Shown here: positions 50,695 to 59,898 of the stretch, one piece after another
Layout: each line of letters begins with the position of its first letter
Numbering within the stretch: the stretch's first letter is position 1
Assembly (NCBI GenBank): GCA_900537185.1
Contig: LS999826.1
Location: 558,001 to 622,000 of the forward strand
Direction: 5' to 3'
Length of the DNA: 64,000 nt
Source of the DNA: Cytophagales bacterium Alg240-R148
GTDB lineage: Bacteria > Bacteroidota > Bacteroidia > Cytophagales > Cyclobacteriaceae
Notes under the pieces: generated by a model
Told to the model about the DNA's origin: nothing
The model's database searches: none
The model's input: the letters and a program-made list of their open reading frames with translations, nothing else
Position numbers and translations under genes: made by a program

Positions 50695-51882
50695 TTAAAA
50701 AAGTTTCTGTACTTCTTCAGCTGAAATTTTAAACATACAAATTCTAGCAAAACGACCTGCCTGGAAAGTAGAACCGCATATGGCCAACCCTCCATCTGTT
50801 GTGGTCGTAAAACCGCCGGCTGCATATGGGTTAGAAAACCCTAAGTATTTAATACCGGTTTGTTGGTTGGTGCTAACATCGTATCCCATTAGCACCAGCT
50901 GGCCTGATTTTGTGGTAGACAAATAGAGGTCTCGTGGGCCTTGCTCACTAACAATCGTTTTGATTACTACTTTTGCATCTGGTACCAATTCTTTGATCTC
51001 AAAACCAGGAATGTCTGCTCCTATGGGTGTGCCTGGTATGGAAGGGATGTGCTGAGGAGTAAAGAAATTAACCCCTTCGTCAAATCGAGAAAGAGACAGC
51101 AAAAGAATGCTCTGTGGGTTGGCCGCACTGATTGCTTTTTTGTCTTGAGAGCCTTGAATGATGCCTATTGGATCTCCTGTGAAATTATCAAACACCAAAG
51201 ACAGCGTATAGTTGATGTAACCGTTGAAGTAATAAAATCCATCCGGTGCTTGGCCACAAAAAAATGGGAGTTTTCTCCCTGTACTAGTAAAATGTTCAAT
51301 TATTGGCACTTCCACTTCGTCTCCAGCACCAATGTCGTATGTCTGTATTTGTAATAAGTTACCAGCGGCATTGTGTTTGGAAAATGTGCTTACTTGGTCC
51401 ACAGAATTGTACCCCAAAACAATGATGTCGCCGGCGATATCTAAGTTGGCACTCAAAGGCCTGGCATTTAAAGAAAGAGAAGTGGTTGTAATTTCACTTA
51501 AACTTTCATTTACAGAAACCAAATGCGAGGACAAAGTGGTTTCATTCATTACTACAAAATGAAATTGGTTTTCTATTTTTAATAATTTGCCCACAGGGTG
51601 TACATATGGCGCTTCAATTTCTTGGATGGATACATATTCTCCGTCCTTATCCACTTTTAATACCACTGCACCGCTAAAATCGGATGTCTCTAGTTGCTTA
51701 GAAGCTAGAATTATAAAACCTTCATCGGATGTTTCTTGAATATCTAAAGTGGTAAATGCATCACCAAAGCCCCGTGTGTCGTATATTTTATGAAATGAAA
51801 TAGGTTTGCTTACTTCATTGTCCGAAAGGTCGCAGGCCACCAAAGTGGATAACAAGAATAAAATATATAGTATGTTTTTCAT
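50695..51882 (-). CDS. Lipoprotein of unknown function, beta-propeller-like
   Basis: The 395-residue lipoprotein (lipobox LVAC) is made of short strand repeats with Asp/Gly turns, such as ETSDEGFIILASKQ, FSGAVVLKVDKDGEYV, NAAGNLLQIQTYD and TTTTDGGLAICGS. These fit a WD40- or NHL-like propeller, and no catalytic residues are recognisable. It ends the operon that begins with DUF1800 and DUF1501 genes, following the barrel protein by 4 bases. A surface or periplasmic partner of those proteins is inferred. I do not recognise the family. Confidence 0.65.
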   Translation of the reverse strand: MKNILYILFLLSTLVACDLSDNEVSKPISFHKIYDTRGFGDAFTTLDIQETSDEGFIILASKQLETSDFSGAVVLKVDKDGEYVSIQEIEAPYVHPVGKLLKIENQFHFVVMNETTLSSHLVSVNESLSEITTTSLSLNARPLSANLDIAGDIIVLGYNSVDQVSTFSKHNAAGNLLQIQTYDIGAGDEVEVPIIEHFTSTGRKLPFFCGQAPDGFYYFNGYINYTLSLVFDNFTGDPIGIIQGSQDKKAISAANPQSILLLSLSRFDEGVNFFTPQHIPSIPGTPIGADIPGFEIKELVPDAKVVIKTIVSEQGPRDLYLSTTKSGQLVLMGYDVSTNQQTGIKYLGFSNPYAAGGFTTTTDGGLAICGSTFQAGRFARICMFKISAEEVQKLF

Positions 51883-51886
51883 GGTG

Positions 51887-52786
51887 TTATTCTGTTGCTC
51901 TGTAATTTTTACTTAAAAATTTCAATGGAAGTAAAATGCCTAAGTTGATATTAATAGAATTCATTTTTAAATCATCCATGGCGTCCCCCAGACCTGCCAA
52001 TCGGTTGTCTGTATAGCGGTTGTTGGCATTGGTAATGTTGTGCATGCCCAATCGGTAACTGGCCTCAAATTGTATTCTGACATTGCCTGCATTGTAAAAA
52101 GTACCAACACCGGCCATTATGCCCAAGGAGCTTTTTATAAACAAATCCGTTGCTCCTATGGTGTGTGTTTCGGACTGGATTGGCACTTGGCCTCCAGTAG
52201 ATTGGTCCACTCCCGAAATTGTATATTCTTTTGTGGCATCCATTAAAGTACTATAATATCCTCCAACCATAACAAACGGTCGAAAGTCTTTCACTTCAAA
52301 TTCATATTTAATGGACAAGGGCAAATCGATGTATTCCATGTCCACTACATGTTCGTAGTTGACCTCCGTTTTTTGAGTAGCATTTTCTGGGTTGGACCAC
52401 AAGGCATTGCTTCTGTAGGTAAAAACATGCTGCCGGTAGTTGGGCGCAAACCCTATATTAAAGCCCTTTATGAAAAATACAAATTCCAACCCTGCGGTTA
52501 AACCTGGGTTGTTGTATTGGTCGTACACTTTATTATTAAATTCATCGGGGTAGTCTATTGGGCTTAATACCGAATAACTTGCCGTTGAAACAGCTTCTGT
52601 TAATGTCGTACCGATGCGCATGCCCATCCACCATTGGGTGTTGAGGAAGTTGTCCTTTTTGTTAGGGCGCGCGCCTGGAGTTTGTCCGACATAGGTTTTT
52701 TGTTTGCTTTTGCTTCTTTTTTTCTGACTCAGCACCGGTGCTAGGACGAAAAAATAAATTAGGGATAACAACAGTAATTTTTTCAT
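51887..52786 (-). CDS. Outer-membrane beta-barrel protein (PorT-like)
   Basis: The 299-residue protein has a signal peptide (LFFVLAPVLSQ-like, ending at QKKRSKSK). A short basic stretch is followed by strand pairs (WWMGMRIGTTLTEAV, GLEFVFFIKGFNIGFAPNYRQ, LSIKYEFEVKDFRPFVMVGGYYS, INLGILLPLKF). This is the outer-membrane beta-barrel group that includes PorT, with about ten strands. It sits between a DUF1501 protein that bears a T9SS signal and a lipoprotein. A link to secretion of the DUF1501 protein is possible but speculative. Confidence 0.72.
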   Translation of the reverse strand: MKKLLLLSLIYFFVLAPVLSQKKRSKSKQKTYVGQTPGARPNKKDNFLNTQWWMGMRIGTTLTEAVSTASYSVLSPIDYPDEFNNKVYDQYNNPGLTAGLEFVFFIKGFNIGFAPNYRQHVFTYRSNALWSNPENATQKTEVNYEHVVDMEYIDLPLSIKYEFEVKDFRPFVMVGGYYSTLMDATKEYTISGVDQSTGGQVPIQSETHTIGATDLFIKSSLGIMAGVGTFYNAGNVRIQFEASYRLGMHNITNANNRYTDNRLAGLGDAMDDLKMNSININLGILLPLKFLSKNYRATE

Positions 52787-52800
52787 TGTTAGAAGACGTC

Positions 52801-54522
52801 TTATTGTTGAATGGTGATTTGAGCCGTATGGTTAATCTTGGATGATTGAATCTTTAATATATAATTTCCTTTCGGAAGAACAGGTAAATTTTGTCTAATT
52901 GTCAATTTACCAGCTTTTTTCATTTTATGGCTTCCTTTAAAAACTTGTTTCCCCATGGAGTCGTACAAACTAAGCCCAATTTCATCTTTTGTTATGGAAA
53001 CCAAATCAATGTTGATGTGCTGCTTGGCAGGTACAGGGTATACATTTTCTACCGCAAACCTAGTGTTTAAGAACCCGTCCTCCCCAGTTACAACCCCTTC
53101 GGTAAGTACAATTGGCTCATAAAAGCCGGAACCATCCTCTTTTGGGCCTTCAAAAAAGTCACCAAAAAAGATGTCATTTTCTAAAGTTTCCTTATCTACC
53201 TCCATCCATTCGTGCAAAATACCGGCAAAGATTTGTCTGTAATCGTATTGCATGGCAACATTGTTCTCGTCCTGGTCCGGATTAACACCCAAAACACCTG
53301 CTTTTATACCTTTCCCAAACATCATAATTGGACCTCCTTTTCCATGGTCCGTACCATAACTGCCATTAGATCGGATGCGCCTGCCAAATTCTGATGTTGT
53401 AACGGTAAGTACCCGCTCTTCAAGTCCGCGTGCTCTAAGGTCGTCTTGGAATGCCTTCATGGCAGATGAAATATGGTGCAATAGTGCGGCGTGGTTGCCC
53501 ATCGTAGGGTCGTGCGCTTCCACCTGCCCAGCATGGGTGTCAAAACCACCTATTCTTACCAAAAATACTTTGGTTTTAACGCCATCCCCACCGCCGTCCA
53601 ATAAACGGGCAATAAGTTGTAGCTGTGGTGCTAATCTATTTTTTAAGGCCCCTTGAGGAGCGTTAAACGGATAACTTTCAGGGTAATCCACCGATGTGGC
53701 CGAAGACCTGTTGTAAACTTCTAATAACCGACCGGCATAATCTTCCGATTTGTCTTCCAACCCTAGAATCCAATTCAATTCTTCACCATATGGGCTTGGG
53801 TCTAAAAACGGAGGTGGTGTTCCCCTCGGATCTACTCCCTCGTCTGTAAAACCTTCTAAGTTTTCAATTAAATCAGCAAAAGCTTCTGGTCCTCCGCCAA
53901 GTGATATAGAAGTAGGTATGTTGCCCTCTTGATGGAACATTAGAGAAACTTCGCTGCCCAACTCCAATGCCAAAGGATCTTGCATATCGCTGTTGGGGAA
54001 GTCGTTGGGGTAGGCCAACGGGGCATATTGATGTCCTAAATACCGGCCAATCCATCCAGATGAATAATAATCCTCAGAACCTCCTCCCATCGACCAAATG
54101 TCCCTTCCTCTAAAATGAGATCCATTGTTGTTGTGGTAACTCACTCCTTGTACGATAGAGACTTTCCCTTGGTCGTACATTTGTTTGACTCCCATCATAT
54201 CAGGGTGTAACCCCACCTTGCTTTCTTCTGGTAATGTGCTGTCCAGTTCAATCAACGACCGCACCCCGTTGTTTTTTGGAATGGCAATATTGGATCTGTT
54301 GAAATGGTATTGGTCATAATTACTCAGTGGAATAACTGTGTTCAGGCCATCATTTCCGCCATGCATTTGTAAAATGATCATTACTTTGTCATTATCCGAT
54401 GTGGAGCTTAACCTAGCAATGTGGTCACTGGCCAATAACTTCATTGGGATGCCGTTGATGGTAAAAGTTGCGCCGGCAGCACCCAAAATTGGTAGTTTCT
54501 TTAAAAAGGATCTTCTTTTCAT
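52801..54522 (-). CDS. DUF1501 protein with Tat-like signal and T9SS sorting domain
   Basis: The 573-residue protein begins MKRRSFLKKLPILGAAGA, a twin-arginine-like signal. The DUF1501 domain (about 45-440) belongs to the alkaline-phosphatase/sulfatase superfamily: ILQMHGGNDGLNTVIPLSNY, MMGVKQMYDQGKVSIVQG, RIGGFDTHAGQV and TSEFGRRIRSNGS, YGTDHGKG. The last 80 residues form a type A T9SS C-terminal domain (VYPVPAKQHINIDLV, GKQVFKGS, LPKGNYILKI), so it should be displayed at the surface. It pairs with the upstream DUF1800 gene, 3 bases away, as in many bacteria. The substrate is not known. Confidence 0.86.
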   Translation of the reverse strand: MKRRSFLKKLPILGAAGATFTINGIPMKLLASDHIARLSSTSDNDKVMIILQMHGGNDGLNTVIPLSNYDQYHFNRSNIAIPKNNGVRSLIELDSTLPEESKVGLHPDMMGVKQMYDQGKVSIVQGVSYHNNNGSHFRGRDIWSMGGGSEDYYSSGWIGRYLGHQYAPLAYPNDFPNSDMQDPLALELGSEVSLMFHQEGNIPTSISLGGGPEAFADLIENLEGFTDEGVDPRGTPPPFLDPSPYGEELNWILGLEDKSEDYAGRLLEVYNRSSATSVDYPESYPFNAPQGALKNRLAPQLQLIARLLDGGGDGVKTKVFLVRIGGFDTHAGQVEAHDPTMGNHAALLHHISSAMKAFQDDLRARGLEERVLTVTTSEFGRRIRSNGSYGTDHGKGGPIMMFGKGIKAGVLGVNPDQDENNVAMQYDYRQIFAGILHEWMEVDKETLENDIFFGDFFEGPKEDGSGFYEPIVLTEGVVTGEDGFLNTRFAVENVYPVPAKQHINIDLVSITKDEIGLSLYDSMGKQVFKGSHKMKKAGKLTIRQNLPVLPKGNYILKIQSSKINHTAQITIQQ

Positions 54523-54525
54523 AAT

Positions 54526-56268
54526 TTAGAACAATTGAAATTCTGGCGTTTGTAGAATGGCATTTAATAGGTTGCTGAGCTGGCTGTTTACCACCTCAGG
54601 GTCCACTGGGTTGTTCCATCGGAATGTCCAAGCAGCTTCAGGGTCCGCATCAATTTGAGGATCAAACAAAAAAGCTTGCAAAAAGTAATTCAACCTTTCA
54701 GCAGTTAAATCAGAGCTGTCATCGGCTGCCGCATCAAATGTTAATGCATTGCTCATGGGGTAAACGTCTTGGACGATGGCCGTGATCAGGCTTTTGGCGT
54801 CCGAGGCTACAGCATTGTAATTGTTAGCAATAAAGGCCGTGATATCCACATCAAACATGGATTCATCGTCGTCCCCCATTCCAATTATTACTTGGATTAA
54901 CTCGTACCTCCTAGTAAGGTAGTTGGTAGAAATCCAGTTTCTATTGTAGATTGGGAACTGGTGATATGCTGGGTAACCTGCTACTTCTAATGGTTGGTAA
55001 AGGGTCATGCCCATTAATTCCATTTGCCTAAGCATGTTGTCCAATTTGTTGTAATAGTCTAGAGTCTCCGTAGTGTAGTCTGGTAGCACCAAGTTCAAAT
55101 ACCCCATGCTGTGGCAAACTAGATCCAATGGAGATTTTATTATGCTTCCAAATTTGTCATCTGTATTGCCTGCAAGGCCTTCATAGAAATGCGCACTACT
55201 GAACAGCTGTTCTAACACCTCTTGAATGGAATAGTTAATTTCAAAAGTGTCGGCCATACCTTCAATAATGTCCAGATCGATGGCCTCACTTATTTTATAA
55301 TAGGAAAAGAAGCGGTATAGTTTTCTACAAATAAACTTTGCTGCCTCGCGTTTGGAGAAAATCATTTCTACCATTTGGTCGATCTCGTCCAATGCGGTTT
55401 CCCGACCTGTTGGCAAGGCCAAGTCTGGCGTAAGAGTGGTGTCATCAAATCGTTCACTAAAAGTTTTGACATCAAAATCATGTGCAGAGGCATTGTCACC
55501 TCCCCTTGGTCTTCCCATTGGAAGCATGGTGTCTTCGTCTATCGTCAAAAAGGTGTCGTCGATTTGAAACCCAGATAAAACCCGTGCGGCTGCTTGCACA
55601 TCGGATTCTTTATAGTGTATGTAATCACCAGGTTCTGTTGCTGGAGGTAGGGTGTTTTCAAGCCCCCTTCCTATGGCGTATAACTCAAACATTTCCCTGG
55701 CGTAATTTTCATTAGGACTTCCCTCAACATTGAGGTTGCCATCCAGAAAAACCAACATGGCATTGTCTACACAGACTTTTTTTAGCAAGTCTTTGAAGTT
55801 CATTGGAAGTGCGCTAGTAACAGCATTCAAACCGCTGTCAAAGGCAAACATTCTGAACAATTGATTTTGATAGTATACGGCCTTAATGTCGCCCACCTTT
55901 TCGACCATCGTGGTGAAATGCACATGGTAAAAAAATGTTATCTTTTCGCGGGCAGAATAAGATGCTTTAAAGGCAGGATCTACTTCGTTGCCAATCATTT
56001 GACCTACCAACCAGGCCCTGAAAGCAGTGTCATAGCCCACTTCATCGGACTCACCGTTGTAGCCTGGTGCAGACCAATCTACGCCGTATTCATCCAGTGG
56101 AGCAGGAACTACAGGGAGGTTGTCTTGAAAAAGATAGGCCATTGCGGTACTGACATCCATGGATGCCACCGTATTAATATCGGCTACACTGGGCGCAAAA
56201 GTAGCGCGGCGCAGCAAATGAGCAGCGCGTTGTTGGCCAAGCGCTCCTACATGGGCTGTTAAAGGCAT
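54526..56268 (-). CDS. DUF1800 protein
   Basis: The 580-residue protein shows the DUF1800 features: AAHLLRRATFAPSVADIN at the start, SAREKITFFYHVHFTTMVEKVGD, ENYAREMFELYAIGRG and KFICRKLYRFFSYY. There is no recognisable signal peptide on the N-terminus starting MPLTAHVGALG, though the partner DUF1501 protein is exported; either it remains inside or a non-standard route is used. It is the first gene of the four-gene operon (DUF1800, DUF1501, barrel, lipoprotein). DUF1800 and DUF1501 are a well-known pair of unknown role. Confidence 0.85.
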   Translation of the reverse strand: MPLTAHVGALGQQRAAHLLRRATFAPSVADINTVASMDVSTAMAYLFQDNLPVVPAPLDEYGVDWSAPGYNGESDEVGYDTAFRAWLVGQMIGNEVDPAFKASYSAREKITFFYHVHFTTMVEKVGDIKAVYYQNQLFRMFAFDSGLNAVTSALPMNFKDLLKKVCVDNAMLVFLDGNLNVEGSPNENYAREMFELYAIGRGLENTLPPATEPGDYIHYKESDVQAAARVLSGFQIDDTFLTIDEDTMLPMGRPRGGDNASAHDFDVKTFSERFDDTTLTPDLALPTGRETALDEIDQMVEMIFSKREAAKFICRKLYRFFSYYKISEAIDLDIIEGMADTFEINYSIQEVLEQLFSSAHFYEGLAGNTDDKFGSIIKSPLDLVCHSMGYLNLVLPDYTTETLDYYNKLDNMLRQMELMGMTLYQPLEVAGYPAYHQFPIYNRNWISTNYLTRRYELIQVIIGMGDDDESMFDVDITAFIANNYNAVASDAKSLITAIVQDVYPMSNALTFDAAADDSSDLTAERLNYFLQAFLFDPQIDADPEAAWTFRWNNPVDPEVVNSQLSNLLNAILQTPEFQLF

Positions 56269-56413
56269 GTTAGGTTATAGTTTAAATACAAAAATTAATT
56301 AAACCTACCCTTTTTTTTGTTAATAAAGAACAACATGGTGCTCAATTGGGCTATTTGTCGATAATTGGTAAAATTTGACTTTTAAATGTTGAGGAATTAT
56401 AAATATTGTCTGG

Positions 56414-56421
56414 TACATTTG
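56414..56421 (+). promoter_or_regulatory. Possible -7 element (TACATTTG) upstream of recQ
   Basis: A perfect TAnnTTTG about 105 bases before the recQ start, with a TTG 23 bases upstream. It would give a long leader compared with other genes here. Confidence 0.3.
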
Positions 56422-56526
56422 ACAGATTGTAGGGTAGCCGGTCCTATTTGCTGAATTTTAACAACAACTATTTGGCATTCGGTACCATAAAATGCTTTAT
56501 TTCTAATCCAATAGAATTATATAAGA

Positions 56527-58644
56527 ATGACAACAAAGGAGGCCTTAAAGAAATATTTTGGATACGAGCAATTCAGATTAGATCAAGAGCAAATAATCGA
56601 TCGCAGTTTAGAGAAAAAAGACAGTTTGGTGATTATGCCTACTGGTGGAGGTAAAAGTATGTGTTACCAGCTGCCTGCTATTTTAATGGAAGGGATGGCC
56701 CTCGTAATTTCGCCATTAATTGCACTCATGTTGGACCAAGTAAGTAGTTTGTTGGCCAATGGCATAGAAGCAGGTGCCCTAAATTCGAATACAACTTCCG
56801 CAGAATCGGAAGCTCTATACAACAGAATTGCCACCGGACAACTGAAAATATTATATGTTTCGCCCGAAAGGGCTTTGTCGCCTCGGTTTTTAGATTATGT
56901 AAAAAATCTAAATATTTCTATGGTGGCCATTGATGAGGCACACTGTGTTTCCGTATGGGGGAATGATTTTCGGCCGGAATATGTGCAATTGAACCAGCTT
57001 TTGCGCTTGTTTCCTAAGGCTGCCCACATTGCCCTAACGGCTACAGCAGACAAGGCTACAAGAGCAGAAATAAAGGAAAAACTGCAGATGAATGACCCAA
57101 AATTGTTTCTGTCTAGTTTTGAAAGAAACAATCTAAGCATTCAAATTAAACCCTCTATGGATCGGTTTGGTGCCATAAAAAAATGGGTTGCTTCTAGACC
57201 CAATGACAGTGGGATTATTTATTGTTTGAGCCGAAAAAGCACCATGAATTTGTCTGATAAACTGCGTGCACATGGGTACGATGCAGAATACTACCATGCC
57301 CAGTTGTCTGCCACGGAAAGACGGGCTGTTCAAAAGCGGTTTCAAAAAGATGCAACCAAAATTATTTGTGCTACCATCGCCTTTGGAATGGGGATTGATA
57401 AGTCCAATGTCCGCTGGGTGATGCACTACAACATGCCTAAAAATATTGAAAGTTACTACCAGGAAATTGGTAGGGCTGGCAGGGATGGCGTAGCGTCCGA
57501 TACCTTGTTGTTTTTTGGTTTTGGGGATTATAAAGTACTCAAACAATTTATTGATGGCAGTGATGCAACCGCGCAGTTCAAAGAGGTGCAAAGGTCCAAG
57601 TTGGATCGGATGATGGAATTTGCTCAGGGGAGCAGTTGTAGAACCAATATGCTTTTAGGGTACTTTGGTGAGCACCGGTCGGAGCCCTGTGGGCGGTGTG
57701 ACAATTGTTTGCATCCACCCAAACGAGAAGATAAAACCAAATATGCTCAAATGGCTTTGTCTGCCATTGCCCGGATGAAACAACAAGCCAATTTAGCCCT
57801 GGTGGTGGATGTTCTCCGTGGATCCGGACGGCGAGACATTTTTGAATTGGGTTTTCACACCATCAAAACCTATGGAGTAGGAAAAGATTTGGACAGAAAA
57901 ACATGGGTCCACTATTTAACTGAAATGATCAACCAAGGGTTGCTTGAAATTGATTACACAGATTTTAACAAACTAAAGTTAACCTCTTTGGCCAATCAAG
58001 TACTTTTTGAAGGGGAAAATGTAACCCTTACGGCCTTAGAAGAAAAACAAGATTTCCAAAGCAAACCTGTAAAAACAACCAAAAAGCAACAATTTGCAGA
58101 GGAGTTTATGCAGCTTTTGAAAGCGGTGCGAAAAGAATTAGCAGACAAAGAAGGAGTACCGGCCTACGTAGTTTTTACCGATTCTACTTTAATTGAAATG
58201 TGTGAATTGAAGCCCATGACATTGCTTGAATTGGAGCGGGTTTCTGGAGTAGGAGAACATAAGCTCAAAAAGTATGGCGCAACTTTTTTGAAGGCCATCA
58301 GAACGTACGTGGTAGAAAAAAGTCCGACCAACAACGTCAAAGGTAAGTCCTACTTAACTACGTTGCAAATGTTTGAAGCAGGGCAAACCCCCGATGAAAT
58401 TGCAACAGCTCGAAATTTAAGTGCAGTGACTATTTATTCCCATTTGGCGCATTTATACGAACAAGGTGAAAACATTCCATTATCCGATTTTATAGGAAAA
58501 AAAGAGTTGAGCACCATCGAAGATGCATGGGACAACTTGGGTAGACCAAAAGAGATGAAATCAGTATTTGAATATTTCGGAGGAAAGGTGCCATATTACA
58601 AGATACGACTTACCATGGCAATAATACAGCAGCAGCAGCTGTAG
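56527..58644 (+). CDS. recQ: ATP-dependent DNA helicase RecQ
   Basis: The 705-residue helicase shows PTGGGKSMCYQLPA (Walker A), IDEAHCVSVWGNDFRPEY (Walker B and aromatic-rich loop, with V and N at positions usually I/Q and H), LTATADKATR, GMGIDKSNVRWVMH and QEIGRAGRDG. It then has a four-cysteine zinc site (SSCRTN, EPCGRCDNC), a winged-helix RQC region and an HRDC domain (about 510-600). A further C-terminal helical part (about 620-705) is typical of the Bacteroidota form. It unwinds recombination and stalled-fork intermediates. Its last codons, together with the following bases, form a CAG/CTG hairpin. Confidence 0.95.
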   Translation: MTTKEALKKYFGYEQFRLDQEQIIDRSLEKKDSLVIMPTGGGKSMCYQLPAILMEGMALVISPLIALMLDQVSSLLANGIEAGALNSNTTSAESEALYNRIATGQLKILYVSPERALSPRFLDYVKNLNISMVAIDEAHCVSVWGNDFRPEYVQLNQLLRLFPKAAHIALTATADKATRAEIKEKLQMNDPKLFLSSFERNNLSIQIKPSMDRFGAIKKWVASRPNDSGIIYCLSRKSTMNLSDKLRAHGYDAEYYHAQLSATERRAVQKRFQKDATKIICATIAFGMGIDKSNVRWVMHYNMPKNIESYYQEIGRAGRDGVASDTLLFFGFGDYKVLKQFIDGSDATAQFKEVQRSKLDRMMEFAQGSSCRTNMLLGYFGEHRSEPCGRCDNCLHPPKREDKTKYAQMALSAIARMKQQANLALVVDVLRGSGRRDIFELGFHTIKTYGVGKDLDRKTWVHYLTEMINQGLLEIDYTDFNKLKLTSLANQVLFEGENVTLTALEEKQDFQSKPVKTTKKQQFAEEFMQLLKAVRKELADKEGVPAYVVFTDSTLIEMCELKPMTLLELERVSGVGEHKLKKYGATFLKAIRTYVVEKSPTNNVKGKSYLTTLQMFEAGQTPDEIATARNLSAVTIYSHLAHLYEQGENIPLSDFIGKKELSTIEDAWDNLGRPKEMKSVFEYFGGKVPYYKIRLTMAIIQQQQL

Positions 58645-58662
58645 TAATTGCTGCTGCTGCTG
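58627..58662. terminator. CAG/CTG-repeat hairpin between recQ and the YWTD lipoprotein
   Basis: CAGCAGCAGCAGC (58627-58639), 10-base loop containing the recQ stop, GCTGCTGCTGCTG (58650-58662). It lies at the convergent ends, so a shared terminator is likely, though without a T tract. The left arm also encodes the final Gln run of RecQ. Confidence 0.55.
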
Positions 58663-58669
58663 CGGTACT

Positions 58670-59818
58670 TTATTCTTCAAATTTTAGGACAATGCCATAA
58701 GATTCGGTGTTGCTAAGTAGTGTTTCTTTTTCTCCAGTTCCATCTAAATTACCACGAGCAATAACGTCGTTGGTGGTTTCTGACCAGTAAACTTTACCAG
58801 ATGCAAAGTCAACGGAAACACCATCTGCTCTGTCTACTCCATCGGCGGCTCCAAATAAGACAACGTCATCTCCACTGCCATCTAAATTGGCTTCTACAAT
58901 GTTGTCATCTCCCTCGTCAGCCCAATAGATTTTACCTCTTCTATAGTCAATGAAAATATTGGAAGGATAGGTGATATAGTCAGAGTTGCTGTTGTCGTAC
59001 AATATGGCAGGAGTACCTGTTCCATCTAAGTTACCCACTTTGATGAAGCCATCAAAATCACAAAAATATAGTTTGCCGTTGACAGGGTCTACTTGCATAC
59101 CGTAGCTGTAGTCCAATACAGCCTGGCCTTCGTAAAGAGCTACTGGCGTTGCAGTACCATCAATGTCTCCTCTCATAACCTGGCTGGTTCCAGAGTTGGA
59201 CCAGTACAATAGGCCAGTAGTTTGGTCAATTGCAATGCCATTGGGAGTATCCAAACCATCCGCTTCGTTATAAAGCACCTCAGCAGTACCCGTTCCATCT
59301 ATTTTACCTTTGTAAATAGTACTGCCTGTTTCTGCGGTGAAATATACATAACCTTTGCCGTCCAACGCAATACCTTGTGGGCTATTAATTCCATCATCGG
59401 TTTTGTTGAATAATACTGCAGAGGTGTTTGGGCTTGCCAGATTGATGGCAGCTACTTCTTCATTGTCCCAATAGGTGTAGAACAGATCTGTTGCAGGCGT
59501 ATAAATGAAAATATCATCTCCAGAATCTTCTTGGTCCCCTTGGTGCACACTTACAGCTCCAGGGGTTGCGTTACTAGGGATGGTTGCGGTTATAGTGGTG
59601 CTGGTAAAAGAGGCAACGACCGCATCAAAGCCATTGATTTTTACCGTTGTGTTTTCAGTGAAGTTTAAGCCAGTTATTGAAACAGTTTCTCCGCGTTTGG
59701 CATACTCCGGTGTAAAAGAAGTTAGCTCAGGAGCAGGAATAGGGTCGTCTTTTTTACAGCTTGTTACAGCTATAAAAAGTGCCATAGCGAAAGTAAACAG
59801 TTTTAATGTAGTTCTCAT
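58670..59818 (-). CDS. Lipoprotein with IPT/TIG domain and YWTD-type propeller
   Basis: The 382-residue lipoprotein, from ATG 59818, has a lipobox (AVTSC). An IPT/TIG immunoglobulin-like domain (about 30-105, with KRGETVSITGLNFTENTTVKI and TVKINGFDA) is followed by six repeats of a YWTD-like motif, such as GIAIDQTTGLLYWSNS, YGMQVDPVNGKLYFCDFDG, NIFIDYRRGKIYWADEG and GVSVDFASGKVYWSET. This is a low-density-lipoprotein-receptor-type propeller that binds proteins or ligands. It is surface-exposed or periplasmic and its ligand is unknown. An in-frame start further upstream adds nine residues and is less likely. Confidence 0.8.
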   Translation of the reverse strand: MRTTLKLFTFAMALFIAVTSCKKDDPIPAPELTSFTPEYAKRGETVSITGLNFTENTTVKINGFDAVVASFTSTTITATIPSNATPGAVSVHQGDQEDSGDDIFIYTPATDLFYTYWDNEEVAAINLASPNTSAVLFNKTDDGINSPQGIALDGKGYVYFTAETGSTIYKGKIDGTGTAEVLYNEADGLDTPNGIAIDQTTGLLYWSNSGTSQVMRGDIDGTATPVALYEGQAVLDYSYGMQVDPVNGKLYFCDFDGFIKVGNLDGTGTPAILYDNSNSDYITYPSNIFIDYRRGKIYWADEGDDNIVEANLDGSGDDVVLFGAADGVDRADGVSVDFASGKVYWSETTNDVIARGNLDGTGEKETLLSNTESYGIVLKFEE

Positions 59819-59842
59819 TGTTATACGTTTTGTTTGTTTTGG

Positions 59843-59874
59843 CAAAAGTATAATTTTAAATTGAATTATTGCAA
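59843..59874 (-). promoter_or_regulatory. Promoter of the YWTD lipoprotein gene
   Basis: On the minus strand a -7 TACTTTTG (59843-59850), 21-base spacer and TTG (59872-59874) upstream. It lies 25 bases before ATG 59818 and supports that start. Confidence 0.5.
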
Positions 59875-59898
59875 CTAAAAGTACTGATTTTCAAATAT

